This document shows, in pieces, positions 48,475 through 57,929 of a DNA stretch of 64,000 bases. Origin of the DNA: Paenibacillus stellifer (lineage in GTDB: Bacteria; Bacillota; Bacilli; Paenibacillales; Paenibacillaceae); contig NZ_CP009286.1 in the NCBI RefSeq assembly GCF_000758685.1, positions 3,378,501 through 3,442,500 on the forward strand. The letters run 5' to 3'. Position 1 is the first letter of the stretch. Every line of letters starts with the position of its first letter. The translations under genes were made by a program, and so were the position numbers. The notes under the pieces are model-generated. The model saw only the letters and a list, made by a program, of their open reading frames with translations. It was not told the origin of the DNA and searched no databases.

Positions 48475-48523
48475 CTTGATACGACCTCCGTAACTCTTGA
48501 TGATTAACAGGCCGCGGCTTCAG

Positions 48524-50623
48524 TTACTCCGCCGCTTCTTCCTCATTCTCTTCCAGCACTTCGCTGTGGTCACAGGATGTGCACTGAAGCTTCACGCCCT
48601 GCTTATTCCGTTTCTCGATCATCCAGGAGCCGCATTCCGGACAAGGTTTCGCGGACGGCTTATCCCATGAGACGAAATCGCACTCGGGATAATGGTCGCA
48701 TCCGTAGAAGACGCGGCCCTTCTTGCTCCGGCGCTCCACAACCTTGCCTTCATGGCATTTCGGACATTCCACACCGATATCCTTGATGATCGGCTTGGTG
48801 TTCCGGCACTCCGGAAAGCCCGAGCAGGCCAGGAACTTGCCAAAACGGCCTAGCTTATATACCATCGGCTTGCCGCATTTCTCGCAAATCTCGTCAGAGA
48901 CCTCATCGACAATCTCGATCTCTTTCATTTCTTCTTCGGCGACTTCCAGACGCTTCTCGAAGGATTCGTAGAATTCGCCCAGTACCTTAACCCAATCTTC
49001 GACGCCTTCCTCCACGTGGTCGAGATCACCTTCCATATGGGCTGTAAACTCGACATCCAGAATTTCCGGGAAGAACTGCTCCATCTGCTCGATAATGAGC
49101 TCTCCGAGCTCCGTCGGCATGAACTTCTTCTCTTCGATCGCGACATAGCCGCGTTTCTGGATTGTCTCCAGAGTCGGAGCGTACGTACTAGGACGACCGA
49201 TTCCCAGTTCCTCCAGCGTCTTCACGAGCCGTGCTTCCGTATATCGCGGAGGCGGCTGTGTGAAATGCTGCTTCGGGTCGATTTCCTTAACAGAGAGCTT
49301 ATCCCCCGATTGAAGCTGGGGCAAATATTTCTCTTCCTCCGTCGTTCCGTCGTCGTTCCCTTCCACATAAACCTTCATGAAGCCTGGAAACGACACTTTG
49401 GAGCCGACCGCCCGGAAAATGGCATCGCCCGCCTTGATATCCACCGACAGCGTATCGAGTACGGCAGAAGCCATCTGACTGGAGACAAAACGTTCCCAGA
49501 TCAGCTTATACAGTCTGAATTGGTCGCGGCTGGTGAACTCTTTAACGGATTCCGGTTCCCGCAGGGCCGATGTCGGACGAATCGCTTCATGCGCATCCTG
49601 GGTCCCGGCCGCTTTCTTCGAATATTGGCGTGGAGTCTCCGGCAAGAAGTTCTCGCCGTACTTGCCTGTAATCAGCTCCCGGGCTTCATCCTGTGCCGTA
49701 GTCGAGATCCGGGTGGAGTCCGTACGCATATACGTGATGAGACCAACGGTTCCTTCCTTGCCAAGCTCCACACCCTCGTACAGCTGCTGCGCGACGGACA
49801 TGGTCTTGGCCGCCCGGAAGCCCAGCTTGCGGGCCGCCTCCTGTTGAAGTGAGCTTGTCGTAAACGGCGCCGACGGGTGACGCTGTCTTTCTTTCTCCTT
49901 CACTTCGGAGACAATAAAGTCGGAGCCTTCAATCGCTTGTAATACTTTCTGTACGTCGCTCTCCTTGCCAAGTTCCAGCTTTTCACCGTTCAGCTTATAA
50001 AATTTCGAGTCGAACAAGGTGTCCCGGATGGCAAGCTTAGCCGTAATCGTCCAGTATTCCTCAGGCACGAAGGCCGAGATTTCATTCTCACGGTCCATAA
50101 TGATCTTAACGGCAACGGATTGCACGCGACCTGCGGAGAGGCCTTTTTTGACTTTCTTCCATAAAAGAGGACTGATCTTGTAGCCCACGAGCCGGTCCAG
50201 AATGCGTCTGGCCTGTTGGGCATTGACAAGGTCCATGTTGATTTTGCGGGGAGTCTTGAATGCGTCCTTCACTGCCTGCTTGGTGATTTCGTTAAAGACA
50301 ACCCGACAATCCTGGGTATCGTCCAGTTCGAGAGCATGCGCCAGATGCCAGGCGATCGCTTCTCCTTCGCGGTCCGGGTCAGCCGCCAGATATACTTTTT
50401 TAACTTTTTTGCTCGCATCCTTAAGCTCTTTCAACACAGAGCCTTTCCCGCGGATTGTAATGTATTTGGGATTGAAGCCATTTTCGACTTCCACGCCGAT
50501 CTGGCTCTTGGGCAGGTCGCGAACATGTCCCATCGATGCTTTTACGATATATTTGCTGCCTAAATATTTGCCAATCGTCTTCGCCTTGGCCGGCGACTCG
50601 ACAATGACCAATGAATCCGCCAC
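48524..50623 (-). CDS. topA: DNA topoisomerase I
   Basis: It relaxes negative supercoils. The Toprim domain shows [17 protein letters not shown] near the N-terminus and [16 protein letters not shown]; the catalytic tyrosine is in [11 protein letters not shown]. Three C-terminal four-cysteine zinc ribbons follow (starting [16 protein letters not shown] and CPECGSWM). The 699-residue protein starts at GTG with AGGAGG. Its upstream region holds a 61-base tandem repeat array that begins right at the Shine-Dalgarno. Confidence 0.97.
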   Translation of the reverse strand: MADSLVIVESPAKAKTIGKYLGSKYIVKASMGHVRDLPKSQIGVEVENGFNPKYITIRGKGSVLKELKDASKKVKKVYLAADPDREGEAIAWHLAHALELDDTQDCRVVFNEITKQAVKDAFKTPRKINMDLVNAQQARRILDRLVGYKISPLLWKKVKKGLSAGRVQSVAVKIIMDRENEISAFVPEEYWTITAKLAIRDTLFDSKFYKLNGEKLELGKESDVQKVLQAIEGSDFIVSEVKEKERQRHPSAPFTTSSLQQEAARKLGFRAAKTMSVAQQLYEGVELGKEGTVGLITYMRTDSTRISTTAQDEARELITGKYGENFLPETPRQYSKKAAGTQDAHEAIRPTSALREPESVKEFTSRDQFRLYKLIWERFVSSQMASAVLDTLSVDIKAGDAIFRAVGSKVSFPGFMKVYVEGNDDGTTEEEKYLPQLQSGDKLSVKEIDPKQHFTQPPPRYTEARLVKTLEELGIGRPSTYAPTLETIQKRGYVAIEEKKFMPTELGELIIEQMEQFFPEILDVEFTAHMEGDLDHVEEGVEDWVKVLGEFYESFEKRLEVAEEEMKEIEIVDEVSDEICEKCGKPMVYKLGRFGKFLACSGFPECRNTKPIIKDIGVECPKCHEGKVVERRSKKGRVFYGCDHYPECDFVSWDKPSAKPCPECGSWMIEKRNKQGVKLQCTSCDHSEVLEENEEEAAE

Positions 50624-50640
50624 AGAATCGTCCTCCTAAA

Positions 50641-51007
50641 AGTTTTGTAAGCGTTGCTCCTTGAATGTTCTTCGCAAAACTGACTTCGGAAGCACGTGCT
50701 TAGTTTTGTAAGCGTTGCTTCATGAATGTTCTTCGCAAAACTGACTTCGAAAGCATCCGCTAAGTTTTGATAGCACTACTCGCTGAAATTACTTCGTTAA
50801 ATTGATTCAGAAGCATTCGCTTAATTCCCAAAGTGCTGCCTCTTTGTTCTGACATCGCAGAATTAGATTCGGAAGCAGGCGCTTCGTTTTGTTTACATAG
50901 CCACTTGTATGTTCTTCGTAGAACTTTCTTCGGAAGCAAGCGTTAAAATTGTTATAATAACTTCCCTGAAATCACTAAGCAAAGTCACTGCGATAGCACC
51001 CTCACGT
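50641..51007. repeat. Degenerate tandem repeats, about 61-base unit, six copies, between dprA and topA
   Basis: Units begin at about 50641, 50702, 50763, 50823, 50885 and 50945. Units 1 and 2 match at 54 of 61 positions; copies diverge away from topA. The shared skeleton is AGTTTTG...CAAAACT (an inverted repeat spanning about 41 bases) then TTCGGAAGC...GCTT. Unit 1 ends in the palindrome AAGCACGTGCTT. In units 3 and 4 the first and last arms still pair (AGTTT/AAATT with a G-U; TAATTC/GAATTA), so pairing is kept although bases changed. The unit length is not a multiple of three, so it is not coding. Confidence 0.85.
50954..50982 (-). promoter_or_regulatory. Candidate topA promoter inside the last repeat copy
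   Basis: On the minus strand TTGCTT (50982-50977) is separated by 17 bases from TATTAT (50959-50954). If used, the topA mRNA would carry about five repeat copies in its leader. The -35 match is weak. Confidence 0.3.
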
Positions 51008-51187
51008 ATCGAAAGCATAATCCTCCGACCTTAGTTTGTCAGCAACCAGCAGCCGATTATCAGGTGCTCGATCAACCAGTGGATGCTGCATTGCTGCACA
51101 CTTGATTGCGATCTATAGACTAAGCCTTTACAGCTGGTTCTCTCTCTCGCATCCTGTCCTATCCAAGGGGAATTGAAACCAAGTTCC
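51008..51187. other. Remaining intergenic sequence after dprA
   Basis: No open frame, repeat copy or terminator with a U-run is seen in this stretch between the repeat array and the dprA stop. Confidence 0.5.
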
Positions 51188-52309
51188 CTATCCTATCACT
51201 TTATATACCGAGCCTGGAAGGGATGTTACCGCTTTTTTTACGATTAAAGATAACAGAACCGAATGCAAATGTCCAAAATCGAGCCCGGTCTTCTCCAGAA
51301 GCTCATCCAATGTACATGGCTCCTGATGCAGTATATGGTATAGGCGAAGCTCAGCACTTGTCAAATTCTTTTCCGGCTGAAGACGGTTGGAATCTGTTTG
51401 TAAGACCGATGAATCGCCACTACTTTTCTCTTTTTCAGGAATATAATGGCTGTAAAGATCCAGAATATCGCTCGCTTCCGTAACCAATCCAGCCCCCTGT
51501 TTAAGCAGTTCAAGTGTCCCTCTGCTCTTGGGAGAAGTAATAGGTCCAGGAACGGCAAACACATCGCGGTTGGATTCAAGCGCTGCTGCCGCTGTAATTA
51601 GAGAGCCGCTGCGGTTATCCGCTTCCACCACAAGAGTTCCAAGGGTCAATCCGGCAATAATCCGGTTGCGCTGCGGGAATAACCCCGGATGGCTCTTCGT
51701 CCCAAAAGGGTATTCTGTCACGACAAGCCCATGACGTACAATGCGTTCCATAAGCTCCCGGTTCTCCGGGGGATACACCTTGTTCATCGGTGTCGCCATT
51801 ACCCCAATTGTTCCTCCAGCCCGCTGCAAGGAGGCCTCATGACATACGCTGTCAATTCCGCGTGCCAATCCGCTAACAACGCTCAGACCTCCATCCGCCA
51901 GTTCTTCAGCAAGAACGGAACCCACCCTCCTGCCGTACGCTGTAGGAACCCGGGTACCGACGATTGCGATTCCCGGAGCATGCATAAGCTCTTCACGGCC
52001 GCGAAAGTACAGCACCCACGGAGGCTGGGCGATCTCCTTCAGCCGAACCGGATAGCCCGCGTCAAGCAAAGTTATGCAGCCGATCCCGGCGGACCCGTTC
52101 TGCCGGATTCGCTCACTGACCCATTCGGGAGTGAAGCGCTCGGCAAGTTTTGCCGATAATTTGGGTGTTAATCCGATATCTTCCCAATCCTCTTGTTTCA
52201 GCTCAAACGCCAAATCCGACAAAAATCCCGCCTTGCGGATTTTGTCGATGCTCTTCCAGCCAATCCCCTCCACCTCGTGAAGTCCCAGTAAAATGTCCCG
52301 TTTATTCAT
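51188..52309 (-). CDS. dprA: DNA processing protein DprA
   Basis: It loads RecA on incoming single-stranded DNA during natural transformation. An N-terminal helix-hairpin-helix-like region (EVEGIGWKSIDKI) is followed by the Rossmann-fold core (GIAIVGTRVPTAYGRRV, GLARGIDSVCHEASL, FPQRNRIIAGLT) and a C-terminal winged helix (about 310-370). The ATG at 52309 (373 residues) lies 10 bases after AGGAG; the open frame runs on to 52417. It lies upstream of topA. Confidence 0.95.
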   Translation of the reverse strand: MNKRDILLGLHEVEGIGWKSIDKIRKAGFLSDLAFELKQEDWEDIGLTPKLSAKLAERFTPEWVSERIRQNGSAGIGCITLLDAGYPVRLKEIAQPPWVLYFRGREELMHAPGIAIVGTRVPTAYGRRVGSVLAEELADGGLSVVSGLARGIDSVCHEASLQRAGGTIGVMATPMNKVYPPENRELMERIVRHGLVVTEYPFGTKSHPGLFPQRNRIIAGLTLGTLVVEADNRSGSLITAAAALESNRDVFAVPGPITSPKSRGTLELLKQGAGLVTEASDILDLYSHYIPEKEKSSGDSSVLQTDSNRLQPEKNLTSAELRLYHILHQEPCTLDELLEKTGLDFGHLHSVLLSLIVKKAVTSLPGSVYKVIG

Positions 52310-52405
52310 ATGCCATGCACTCCTGTCCGGAAGGCGCACCTCCCCTATTTTGGTCCAAGCTATTAGCAAAAGCAAGACTGTTGCGTCACATGATCGATCC
52401 TGACA

Positions 52406-52451
52406 GCAAAAAAGCAACCTTTTATCCCCATTAGGAAATAAAAGGTTGCTT
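52406..52451 (-). terminator. Intrinsic terminator of sucCD
   Basis: AAGCAACCTTTTAT (52412-52425) and ATAAAAGGTTGCTT (52438-52451) form a perfect 14-bp stem, and on the minus strand the hairpin is followed by TTTT, within an overall TTTTTT run. It is 48 bases after the sucD stop. Confidence 0.9.
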
Positions 52452-52498
52452 ACCTTTGCCGCTATTATACCTGAAATCCGTTGATGCGGACAGCGGAA

Positions 52499-53428
52499 TT
52501 AGTGTGACGTGCAGGCGTTAAGAATTCCTTTTTCCTCCAGAATCCGAACCAAAGTGGAGCCCATTTCGGCCGGAGTCGGGGCTACAGTGATGCCGCACTC
52601 CTCCAGCACGGCAATTTTCTCAGCGGCGGTGCCTTTGCCACCGGAAATGATAGCGCCAGCATGCCCCATCCTTTTGCCTGGAGGCGCAGTTGTGCCGCCA
52701 ATGAAGCCGACGACCGGCTTGGTCATGTGCTCGCGCACCCAGTAGGCGGCTTCTTCCTCGGCTGTCCCGCCAATCTCGCCGATCATAATGACCGCCTTCG
52801 TCTGCGGGTCTTCATTGAACCGTCTTAGAATATCGATAAACTCCGAGCCCTTCACCGGGTCGCCGCCAATCCCTACAGCCGTCGATTGACCGATGCCGCG
52901 GGCCGTCAGCTGATGAACAGCCTCGTAGGTCAGCGTTCCGCTGCGCGAAACGACTCCGACGTATCCCGGCATATGAATGTAGCCCGGCATAATGCCGATT
53001 TTGCACTCGCCCGGCGTAATGACACCAGGACAGTTAGGTCCGATCAGCACCGTAGAGCGGCCTTCCATAAAGCGCTTTACTTTGACCATGTCCAGCACCG
53101 GAATGCCCTCGGTAATACAGATAACGAGATCAAGCCTGGCATCCACAGCTTCCATGATCGAGTCCGCAGCAAAAGCCGGCGGCACATAAATGACGCTTAC
53201 GGTTGCACCCGTCGCAGCCTTGGCTTCAATTACTGTGTTGTAGATCGGCAGGGATTTGATTTGTCCGTTATCCAGCTCGATATCAACCGTCGTTCCGCCT
53301 TTGCCCGGTGTGACGCCGCCCACCATCTGCGTACCGTATTCCAAAGCGCCCTTTGTATGAAAAAGTCCCGTAGATCCCGTGATGCCCTGGGTAATCACTT
53401 TCGTATTTTTATCGACAAGAATGCTCAT
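52499..53428 (-). CDS. sucD: Succinyl-CoA synthetase alpha subunit
   Basis: With SucC it interconverts succinyl-CoA and succinate with nucleotide phosphorylation in the TCA cycle. The CoA-binding Rossmann part ([19 protein letters not shown] region) and the phosphohistidine in [11 protein letters not shown] (about H246) are present in 309 residues. It follows sucC by 51 bases and ends before a strong terminator. Confidence 0.97.
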   Translation of the reverse strand: MSILVDKNTKVITQGITGSTGLFHTKGALEYGTQMVGGVTPGKGGTTVDIELDNGQIKSLPIYNTVIEAKAATGATVSVIYVPPAFAADSIMEAVDARLDLVICITEGIPVLDMVKVKRFMEGRSTVLIGPNCPGVITPGECKIGIMPGYIHMPGYVGVVSRSGTLTYEAVHQLTARGIGQSTAVGIGGDPVKGSEFIDILRRFNEDPQTKAVIMIGEIGGTAEEEAAYWVREHMTKPVVGFIGGTTAPPGKRMGHAGAIISGGKGTAAEKIAVLEECGITVAPTPAEMGSTLVRILEEKGILNACTSH

Positions 53429-53479
53429 GTGTTCACATCCTATTCTTATAGTAAAAACGCCGAATTTGCCCGGGACGGG

Positions 53480-54640
53480 TTATTGTACGAGCGCGACGAT
53501 CTTTCGGGCGCCGTCTGCCATGGAATCGGCCGATACGATATGGAGTCCCGAGCCGGACAATATTTGCTTGCCCAGCTCCACATTGGTTCCTTCCAGACGG
53601 ACGACGAGCGGCTTAGTCAGACCGAGCTGGCGAGCCGCCTGCACCACGCCGCTGGCAATGACGTCGCAACGCATGATTCCGCCGAAAATATTGATGAAGA
53701 TGCCTTTGACGCTCTCGTCGGACAAAATGATTTTGAACGCTTCCGTAACCTTCTCCGCCGTGGCGCCGCCGCCGACATCCAGAAAATTGGCAGGCTCTCC
53801 GCCGTAATACTTAATTATATCCATCGTGGCCATTGCGAGGCCCGCCCCATTCACCATGCATCCGATATTGCCGTCAAGCGCAATGTAGCTGAGATCAAAC
53901 TTCGATGCCTCGATTTCCTTCTCATTCTCTTCATCCAGATCGCGCAGCGCCACGACATCTTTATGCCGGAACAAGGCGTTGGAATCGAAATTCAGCTTGG
54001 CATCCAAAGCCAGCACGTTGCCATCGGCTGTAACGACGAGAGGGTTGATCTCAGCAATGGAGCAGTCCTTGTCGACAAAAGCTGAATAGAGCGCTTGCAT
54101 AAACTTGACCGCTTTCCCGACCAGCTCGTTCGGAATGGAAATGTTATAGGCCAGTCTGCGTGCCTGAAACACCTGCAGTCCGACAGCCGGATCTACAATT
54201 TCCTTATAGATCTTCTCGGGATGCTTCGCCGCCACTTCTTCGATTTCGGTTCCGCCCTCCTCGGAGCCCATGAGGACAATTCGTCCCGTGCCCCTGTCGA
54301 CGACAAGCCCGATATAGTATTCCTTCACAATCTGGCAGCCTTCCTCAATAAGCAGGCGCTTGACCTCCTTGCCTTCCGGTCCGGTCTGGTGCGTCACCAG
54401 CGTCTTGCCCAGTATTTCGCCTCCATAAGCGCGGACTTCATCCAGGCTCTTTGCAACCTTGACGCCACCCGCCTTGCCTCTGCCGCCCGCATGAATCTGC
54501 GCCTTGACCACGGCAACCGAACCGCCCAGCTCCTGCGCTGCGGCTACGGCTTCCTCCACCGTGTATGCAACCCTTCCATTCGGGACCGCAACCCCATAGC
54601 TCCTTAGCATTTCTTTGCCCTGATACTCATGGATATTCAT
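53480..54640 (-). CDS. sucC: Succinyl-CoA synthetase beta subunit
   Basis: It is the ATP-grasp, nucleotide-binding subunit. [20 protein letters not shown] begins the ATP-grasp domain; [21 protein letters not shown] and the C-terminal [12 protein letters not shown] and [14 protein letters not shown] blocks are family marks. It has 386 residues. The ATG follows TTAGGAGG. A promoter overlapped by a cre-like site lies about 190-220 bases upstream. Confidence 0.97.
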   Translation of the reverse strand: MNIHEYQGKEMLRSYGVAVPNGRVAYTVEEAVAAAQELGGSVAVVKAQIHAGGRGKAGGVKVAKSLDEVRAYGGEILGKTLVTHQTGPEGKEVKRLLIEEGCQIVKEYYIGLVVDRGTGRIVLMGSEEGGTEIEEVAAKHPEKIYKEIVDPAVGLQVFQARRLAYNISIPNELVGKAVKFMQALYSAFVDKDCSIAEINPLVVTADGNVLALDAKLNFDSNALFRHKDVVALRDLDEENEKEIEASKFDLSYIALDGNIGCMVNGAGLAMATMDIIKYYGGEPANFLDVGGGATAEKVTEAFKIILSDESVKGIFINIFGGIMRCDVIASGVVQAARQLGLTKPLVVRLEGTNVELGKQILSGSGLHIVSADSMADGARKIVALVQ

Positions 54641-54830
54641 TCTGGAAGCCTCCTAATGTGTGGCGAACAGCGCAGCTGTCTTTCGCACTTGTTCGCTTAT
54701 ACGTTTGGATTGCCAATGAGTCGGGTCATAGGATTGCTGCATCCTGTATTCCTATGGCACACGGAAGAAACCTGCCGTTCCCCCCGCATGCTGACAATGA
54801 AGAACACTGTCAAATTAGGAAACCCAGAAT

Positions 54831-54839
54831 ATTGTAACA
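54831..54839 (-). promoter_or_regulatory. Extended -10 promoter of sucCD
   Basis: On the minus strand TGTTACAAT forms an extended -10 (TG, one base, TACAAT). No good -35 is present, as is common for extended -10 promoters. The expected start near 54824 gives a leader of about 180 bases before sucC. Confidence 0.5.
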
Positions 54840-54844
54840 TGAAT

Positions 54845-54858
54845 TTTAAGCGCTTTCC
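54845..54858. promoter_or_regulatory. cre-like CcpA operator over the sucCD promoter
   Basis: On the minus strand GGAAAGCGCTTAAA matches the strong cre form TGAAAGCGCTTACA at 12 of 14 positions, with the central AAGCGCTT intact. It covers the -35 region of the sucCD promoter, which would let CcpA block transcription on good carbon sources. Confidence 0.55.
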
Positions 54859-54936
54859 TTAAAAATATTCACATTTTATACACAGATTTTCGCATGATTT
54901 CATGCCGAAATGCGATTGATCTTATTGCAAAATTAA

Positions 54937-55410
54937 TCACATTCTCTCCGCAATATTCGCCTGGTGAACACGGTTCAGCAAAGAACGGAACTGGCCCAAC
55001 AATTCGGCAAATTCGTCCTTCTCCATGGTCATTCCCTCAGCCATGAGGGACGGTATGCACTTCGCGTCATCTTGCAGCGCCCATCCGTTCCCGGTTGGAG
55101 AAATAAGGACCTTACGCTCATCCTCCTGCGAGCGCTCCCGCACAATGAGACCAGCGGCCTGAAGACGTTTCAGCAGCGGAGTAAGCGTCCCGGAGTCCAG
55201 ATACAGCGCCGTGCCCAGTTCCTTCACCGTACACTGCTTCTTCTCCCAGAGCACTAACATAACGAGATATTGGGAATACGTGAGTCCGAGCTTGTCCAGC
55301 AGAGGCTGGTACAGCTTGGTGATCTCCCGAGAACACGCATATATGGTAAAACACAACTGATTCTCCAGCAGCAGTTCCGGGATCGGGTTCGAATTGGATG
55401 ATTGGTTCAT
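54937..55410 (-). CDS. ohrR: Organic hydroperoxide-sensing MarR regulator OhrR
   Basis: It represses ohr until a cysteine is oxidised by organic peroxide. The block LLLENQLCFTIYACSREITKLY (first half: sensor C20, like Cys15 of B. subtilis) and the winged helix LYLDSGTLTPLLKRL / ERSQEDERKVLI are diagnostic. Extra cysteines at 26, 60 and 118 are present. The ATG at 55410 follows AGGTGA and gives 157 residues; the frame is open to 55494 but unsupported. It is divergent from ohr, sharing a short promoter region. Confidence 0.93.
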   Translation of the reverse strand: MNQSSNSNPIPELLLENQLCFTIYACSREITKLYQPLLDKLGLTYSQYLVMLVLWEKKQCTVKELGTALYLDSGTLTPLLKRLQAAGLIVRERSQEDERKVLISPTGNGWALQDDAKCIPSLMAEGMTMEKDEFAELLGQFRSLLNRVHQANIAERM

Positions 55411-55440
55411 CGAGTATGTCACCTGCTTTCTTGAATTGAT

Positions 55441-55557
55441 TTTATCACAAATTGCGGATAAATTCTTGTTAATTGCGAAAAAATAGTTTGACACAACTTA
55501 TTTTTGTGTTAAATTAGATTGTGTAAAATATAATTGTTAAGAGGAGATTGATGTTAT
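55441..55557. promoter_or_regulatory. ohrR-ohr intergenic control region
   Basis: Plus-strand TTGACA (55488-55493) with TAAATT 16 bases on, and a perfect TATAAT (55529-55534), are candidate ohr promoters. ACACAA (55491-55496) and TTGTGT (55504-55509) form an inverted repeat over them, and AATTGCG occurs twice (55450-55477). These are likely OhrR targets, though no site matches the B. subtilis operator closely. Confidence 0.45.
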
Positions 55558-56016
55558 ATGATGACCATCCAGCAAAAAATGTACGAAACAACCGTAAAAG
55601 CCGTCGGAGGCCGCAGCGGCTATGTAGAATCCGCCGCCCCCGTTTTCTCTCAAAAAATCTCTACACCTCGCGAAATGGGCGGAGCCGGAGGAGAAGGCAC
55701 CAACCCTGAGCAGCTGTTCGCCGCAGGCTATTCCGCATGCTTCGACAGCGCATTGAACATGGTTGCCCGCCAAAGCCGCATCAAGATCGAAGGCAGCGAA
55801 GTAACGGCTACCGTGAGCTTCGGCAAGGTGGAAGACGGCGGCTTCGGCATTGGGGTCAAGCTGGATGTGCTGGTCAAGGGTGTAGACCATGACACAGCCG
55901 TAACTCTCGTTAACGGCGCACATGCCGCATGCCCGTACTCCCGCGCCACTCGCGGCAACATCGCCGTGGAGATCAACGTCCTGGAAGAAGAACATTCCTT
56001 CGGCGGCGGGTATTGA
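55558..56016 (+). CDS. ohr: Organic hydroperoxide resistance peroxidase Ohr
   Basis: It is a thiol peroxidase of the Ohr/OsmC family that reduces lipid and alkyl hydroperoxides. The two catalytic cysteines are C61 (SACFDSAL) and C125 (CPYSRATRGN); arginine is at 19 in GGRSG. It has 152 residues. The ATG at 55558 is 11 bases after GAGGAG. An out-of-frame ATG at 55551 is closer to the Shine-Dalgarno. Regulated by the divergent OhrR. Confidence 0.96.
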   Translation: MMTIQQKMYETTVKAVGGRSGYVESAAPVFSQKISTPREMGGAGGEGTNPEQLFAAGYSACFDSALNMVARQSRIKIEGSEVTATVSFGKVEDGGFGIGVKLDVLVKGVDHDTAVTLVNGAHAACPYSRATRGNIAVEINVLEEEHSFGGGY

Positions 56017-56040
56017 TTTCGGCTCTTTCACGATTATAAT
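56013..56040 (+). promoter_or_regulatory. Candidate promoter for the comM-like gene
   Basis: TTGATT (56013-56018), 16 bases, then a perfect TATAAT (56035-56040). It overlaps the last codon region of ohr, and transcription would start about 90 bases before the gene. A hairpin CGGCGCA/TGCGCCG (56091-56111) lies in the leader. Confidence 0.5.
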
Positions 56041-56134
56041 GGAAGAAGATTAAACTTTGGAAAATGAGGAAGCACCTCTTGACCGAAGCCCGGCGCATTT
56101 GTTCTGCGCCGACTTTGGATAAGGGGTGTTTTGT

Positions 56135-57865
56135 ATGTATGGACAACTGAACAGCGCCTGCCTGTACGGCATTGAAGGCGTCATGATCAGCGTTGAAATC
56201 GATCTGGCCAATGGGCTGCCGCAGACCCATATCATTGGCCTGCCGGACTCCGCCATCCGCGAATCGGCGCTGAGAGTCCGCTCCGCTGTCCGCAACTGCG
56301 GCTTCCGCTACCCGCAGCAGCGGATTACCATCAACCTGGCGCCGGCCGATCTGCGCAAGGAAGGCTCTGCCTTCGACCTGGCTATTGCGGTCGGCATCCT
56401 GACTACGAGCGGTCAGCTAATCATGCCTTCCGCGAAGCGAATGCTGCTGATCGGCGAAGTGGCTCTCGACGGTAGTCTAAGACCCGTCACGGGTGTCTTG
56501 CCAATGGTGGAAGCCGCGCGGCGCGAAGGCTTTGAAGCCGTTCTGCTCCCGAGGAAGAACGCGGCGGAAGCAGCACTCATCAGCGGGGTGAAAGTATACG
56601 CTGCCGGCCACATTAACCAGCTTCGGGACAACTCTCTTGAGCCGGAATACAAAACGGCGGGAAGTGCAAATCGGGAAGCTGGTTCCTATCTGGCTCTCCC
56701 CTCGGACAATCCAGCGTCGCCTATTGCGGAGGACACGCCGGACGGAACAGCCTCACTTCCATTCCCGGTAACAGTGGACGGCGCTCCCGGTTTGAAGGAA
56801 CCGGTAACAGCCTATTCATTGGAGCATCTTCGCTACATCTCTTCGCCCATTATCACGGAGCCGGCTGCTAATGCCGAAGAGGCGATGAAGGAAGACTACA
56901 GCGACGTAACCGGCCAGCATCATGTGAAGCGGGCGCTGACGATAGCCGCCGCCGGAATGCACAATATATTGCTGATTGGTCCACCCGGAACCGGCAAAAC
57001 CATGATGATCAAGAGACTTCCCGGAATTCTTCCCGCCTTATCCGACAGTGAAGCGCTTGAGGTAACGAAGATCTTCAGTGCAGCCGGCAAGCTAATCGAC
57101 GCCCGGCAAGGCTTGATCCGGGACAGGCCCTTCCGTTCCCCTCACCACACCATATCAGGAGCGGGGTTGATCGGCGGCGGAAGCGTTCCGAAGCCCGGCG
57201 AGGTAAGCCTTGCCCACCGGGGCATTCTGTTCCTCGACGAGCTTCCGGAATTCTCGCGCAGCGTTCTCGAAATGCTGCGTCAGCCGCTGGAGGATCATAT
57301 TGTAACGATCAGCCGGGCGAGAGCCGCCTTCACATTCCCCGCCAGATTGATGCTGGCTGCGTCTATGAATCCCTGTCACTGCGGACTATTAGGAAGCGGC
57401 CATCCGGCGCAGCGCTGCACATGCAGTCCCGCACGCATCGCACAATACCGGGGACGCTTGTCGGGTCCGCTGCTTGACCGGATCGACCTTCAGGTAGAGG
57501 TCCCTCGCCCCAGGGACTTGGACAAAAAAACTGCCTCCCCCGGCTTGTCGACCGCCGATATGCGGTCACAAGTGGAAGAGGCCCACCGCCTTCAAGCCGC
57601 CCGTTACCGCAGACTGCCCATCTCCTGGAACAGCGAGCTGTACGGCGCCGCCCTGAAACGCCATGCCGATCCCGGCCCCGACGGCTCGCAGATGCTGCAT
57701 GATCTGCTGGAGAATCTGGGCTTAAGCATGCGTTCGTATGACCGGATTCTTAAGCTCTCCCGGACCATCGCTGACTTGGAGTGTGCGGAACGTATCACTC
57801 CGGGACATATCGCCGAGGCGCTTCAATACCGCAATCTTGATAAACCTCCGGGCGACGGGGAATAA
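56135..57865 (+). CDS. YifB/ComM-family Mg-chelatase-like AAA ATPase
   Basis: It is related to ComM, a helicase that promotes branch migration during natural transformation in Gram-negatives. The N-terminal Lon-type domain (GLPQTHIIGLPDSAIRES, INLAPADLRKEGSAFDL) is followed by a long non-conserved insert (about 165-235), Walker A GPPGTGKTMM, Walker B GILFLDELPEF, and the C-terminal segment. It has 576 residues from the ATG at 56135, which follows AAGGGGTG. It is one of only two plus-strand genes. Confidence 0.93.
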   Translation: MYGQLNSACLYGIEGVMISVEIDLANGLPQTHIIGLPDSAIRESALRVRSAVRNCGFRYPQQRITINLAPADLRKEGSAFDLAIAVGILTTSGQLIMPSAKRMLLIGEVALDGSLRPVTGVLPMVEAARREGFEAVLLPRKNAAEAALISGVKVYAAGHINQLRDNSLEPEYKTAGSANREAGSYLALPSDNPASPIAEDTPDGTASLPFPVTVDGAPGLKEPVTAYSLEHLRYISSPIITEPAANAEEAMKEDYSDVTGQHHVKRALTIAAAGMHNILLIGPPGTGKTMMIKRLPGILPALSDSEALEVTKIFSAAGKLIDARQGLIRDRPFRSPHHTISGAGLIGGGSVPKPGEVSLAHRGILFLDELPEFSRSVLEMLRQPLEDHIVTISRARAAFTFPARLMLAASMNPCHCGLLGSGHPAQRCTCSPARIAQYRGRLSGPLLDRIDLQVEVPRPRDLDKKTASPGLSTADMRSQVEEAHRLQAARYRRLPISWNSELYGAALKRHADPGPDGSQMLHDLLENLGLSMRSYDRILKLSRTIADLECAERITPGHIAEALQYRNLDKPPGDGE

Positions 57866-57929
57866 CATCCAGACTTATGCAGGCTTATATGAGCATCAGG
57901 TATTCTCGGTCAGATGATTTCCAGGATGC

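Noticed and set aside
50641..51007. Possible CRISPR array
   Set aside because: Units are contiguous tandem copies with drift across the whole length, not identical short repeats with unrelated spacers; no cas genes.
50641..51007. Possible coding repeat protein
   Set aside because: The unit is 60-62 bases, not a multiple of three, and no frame stays open.
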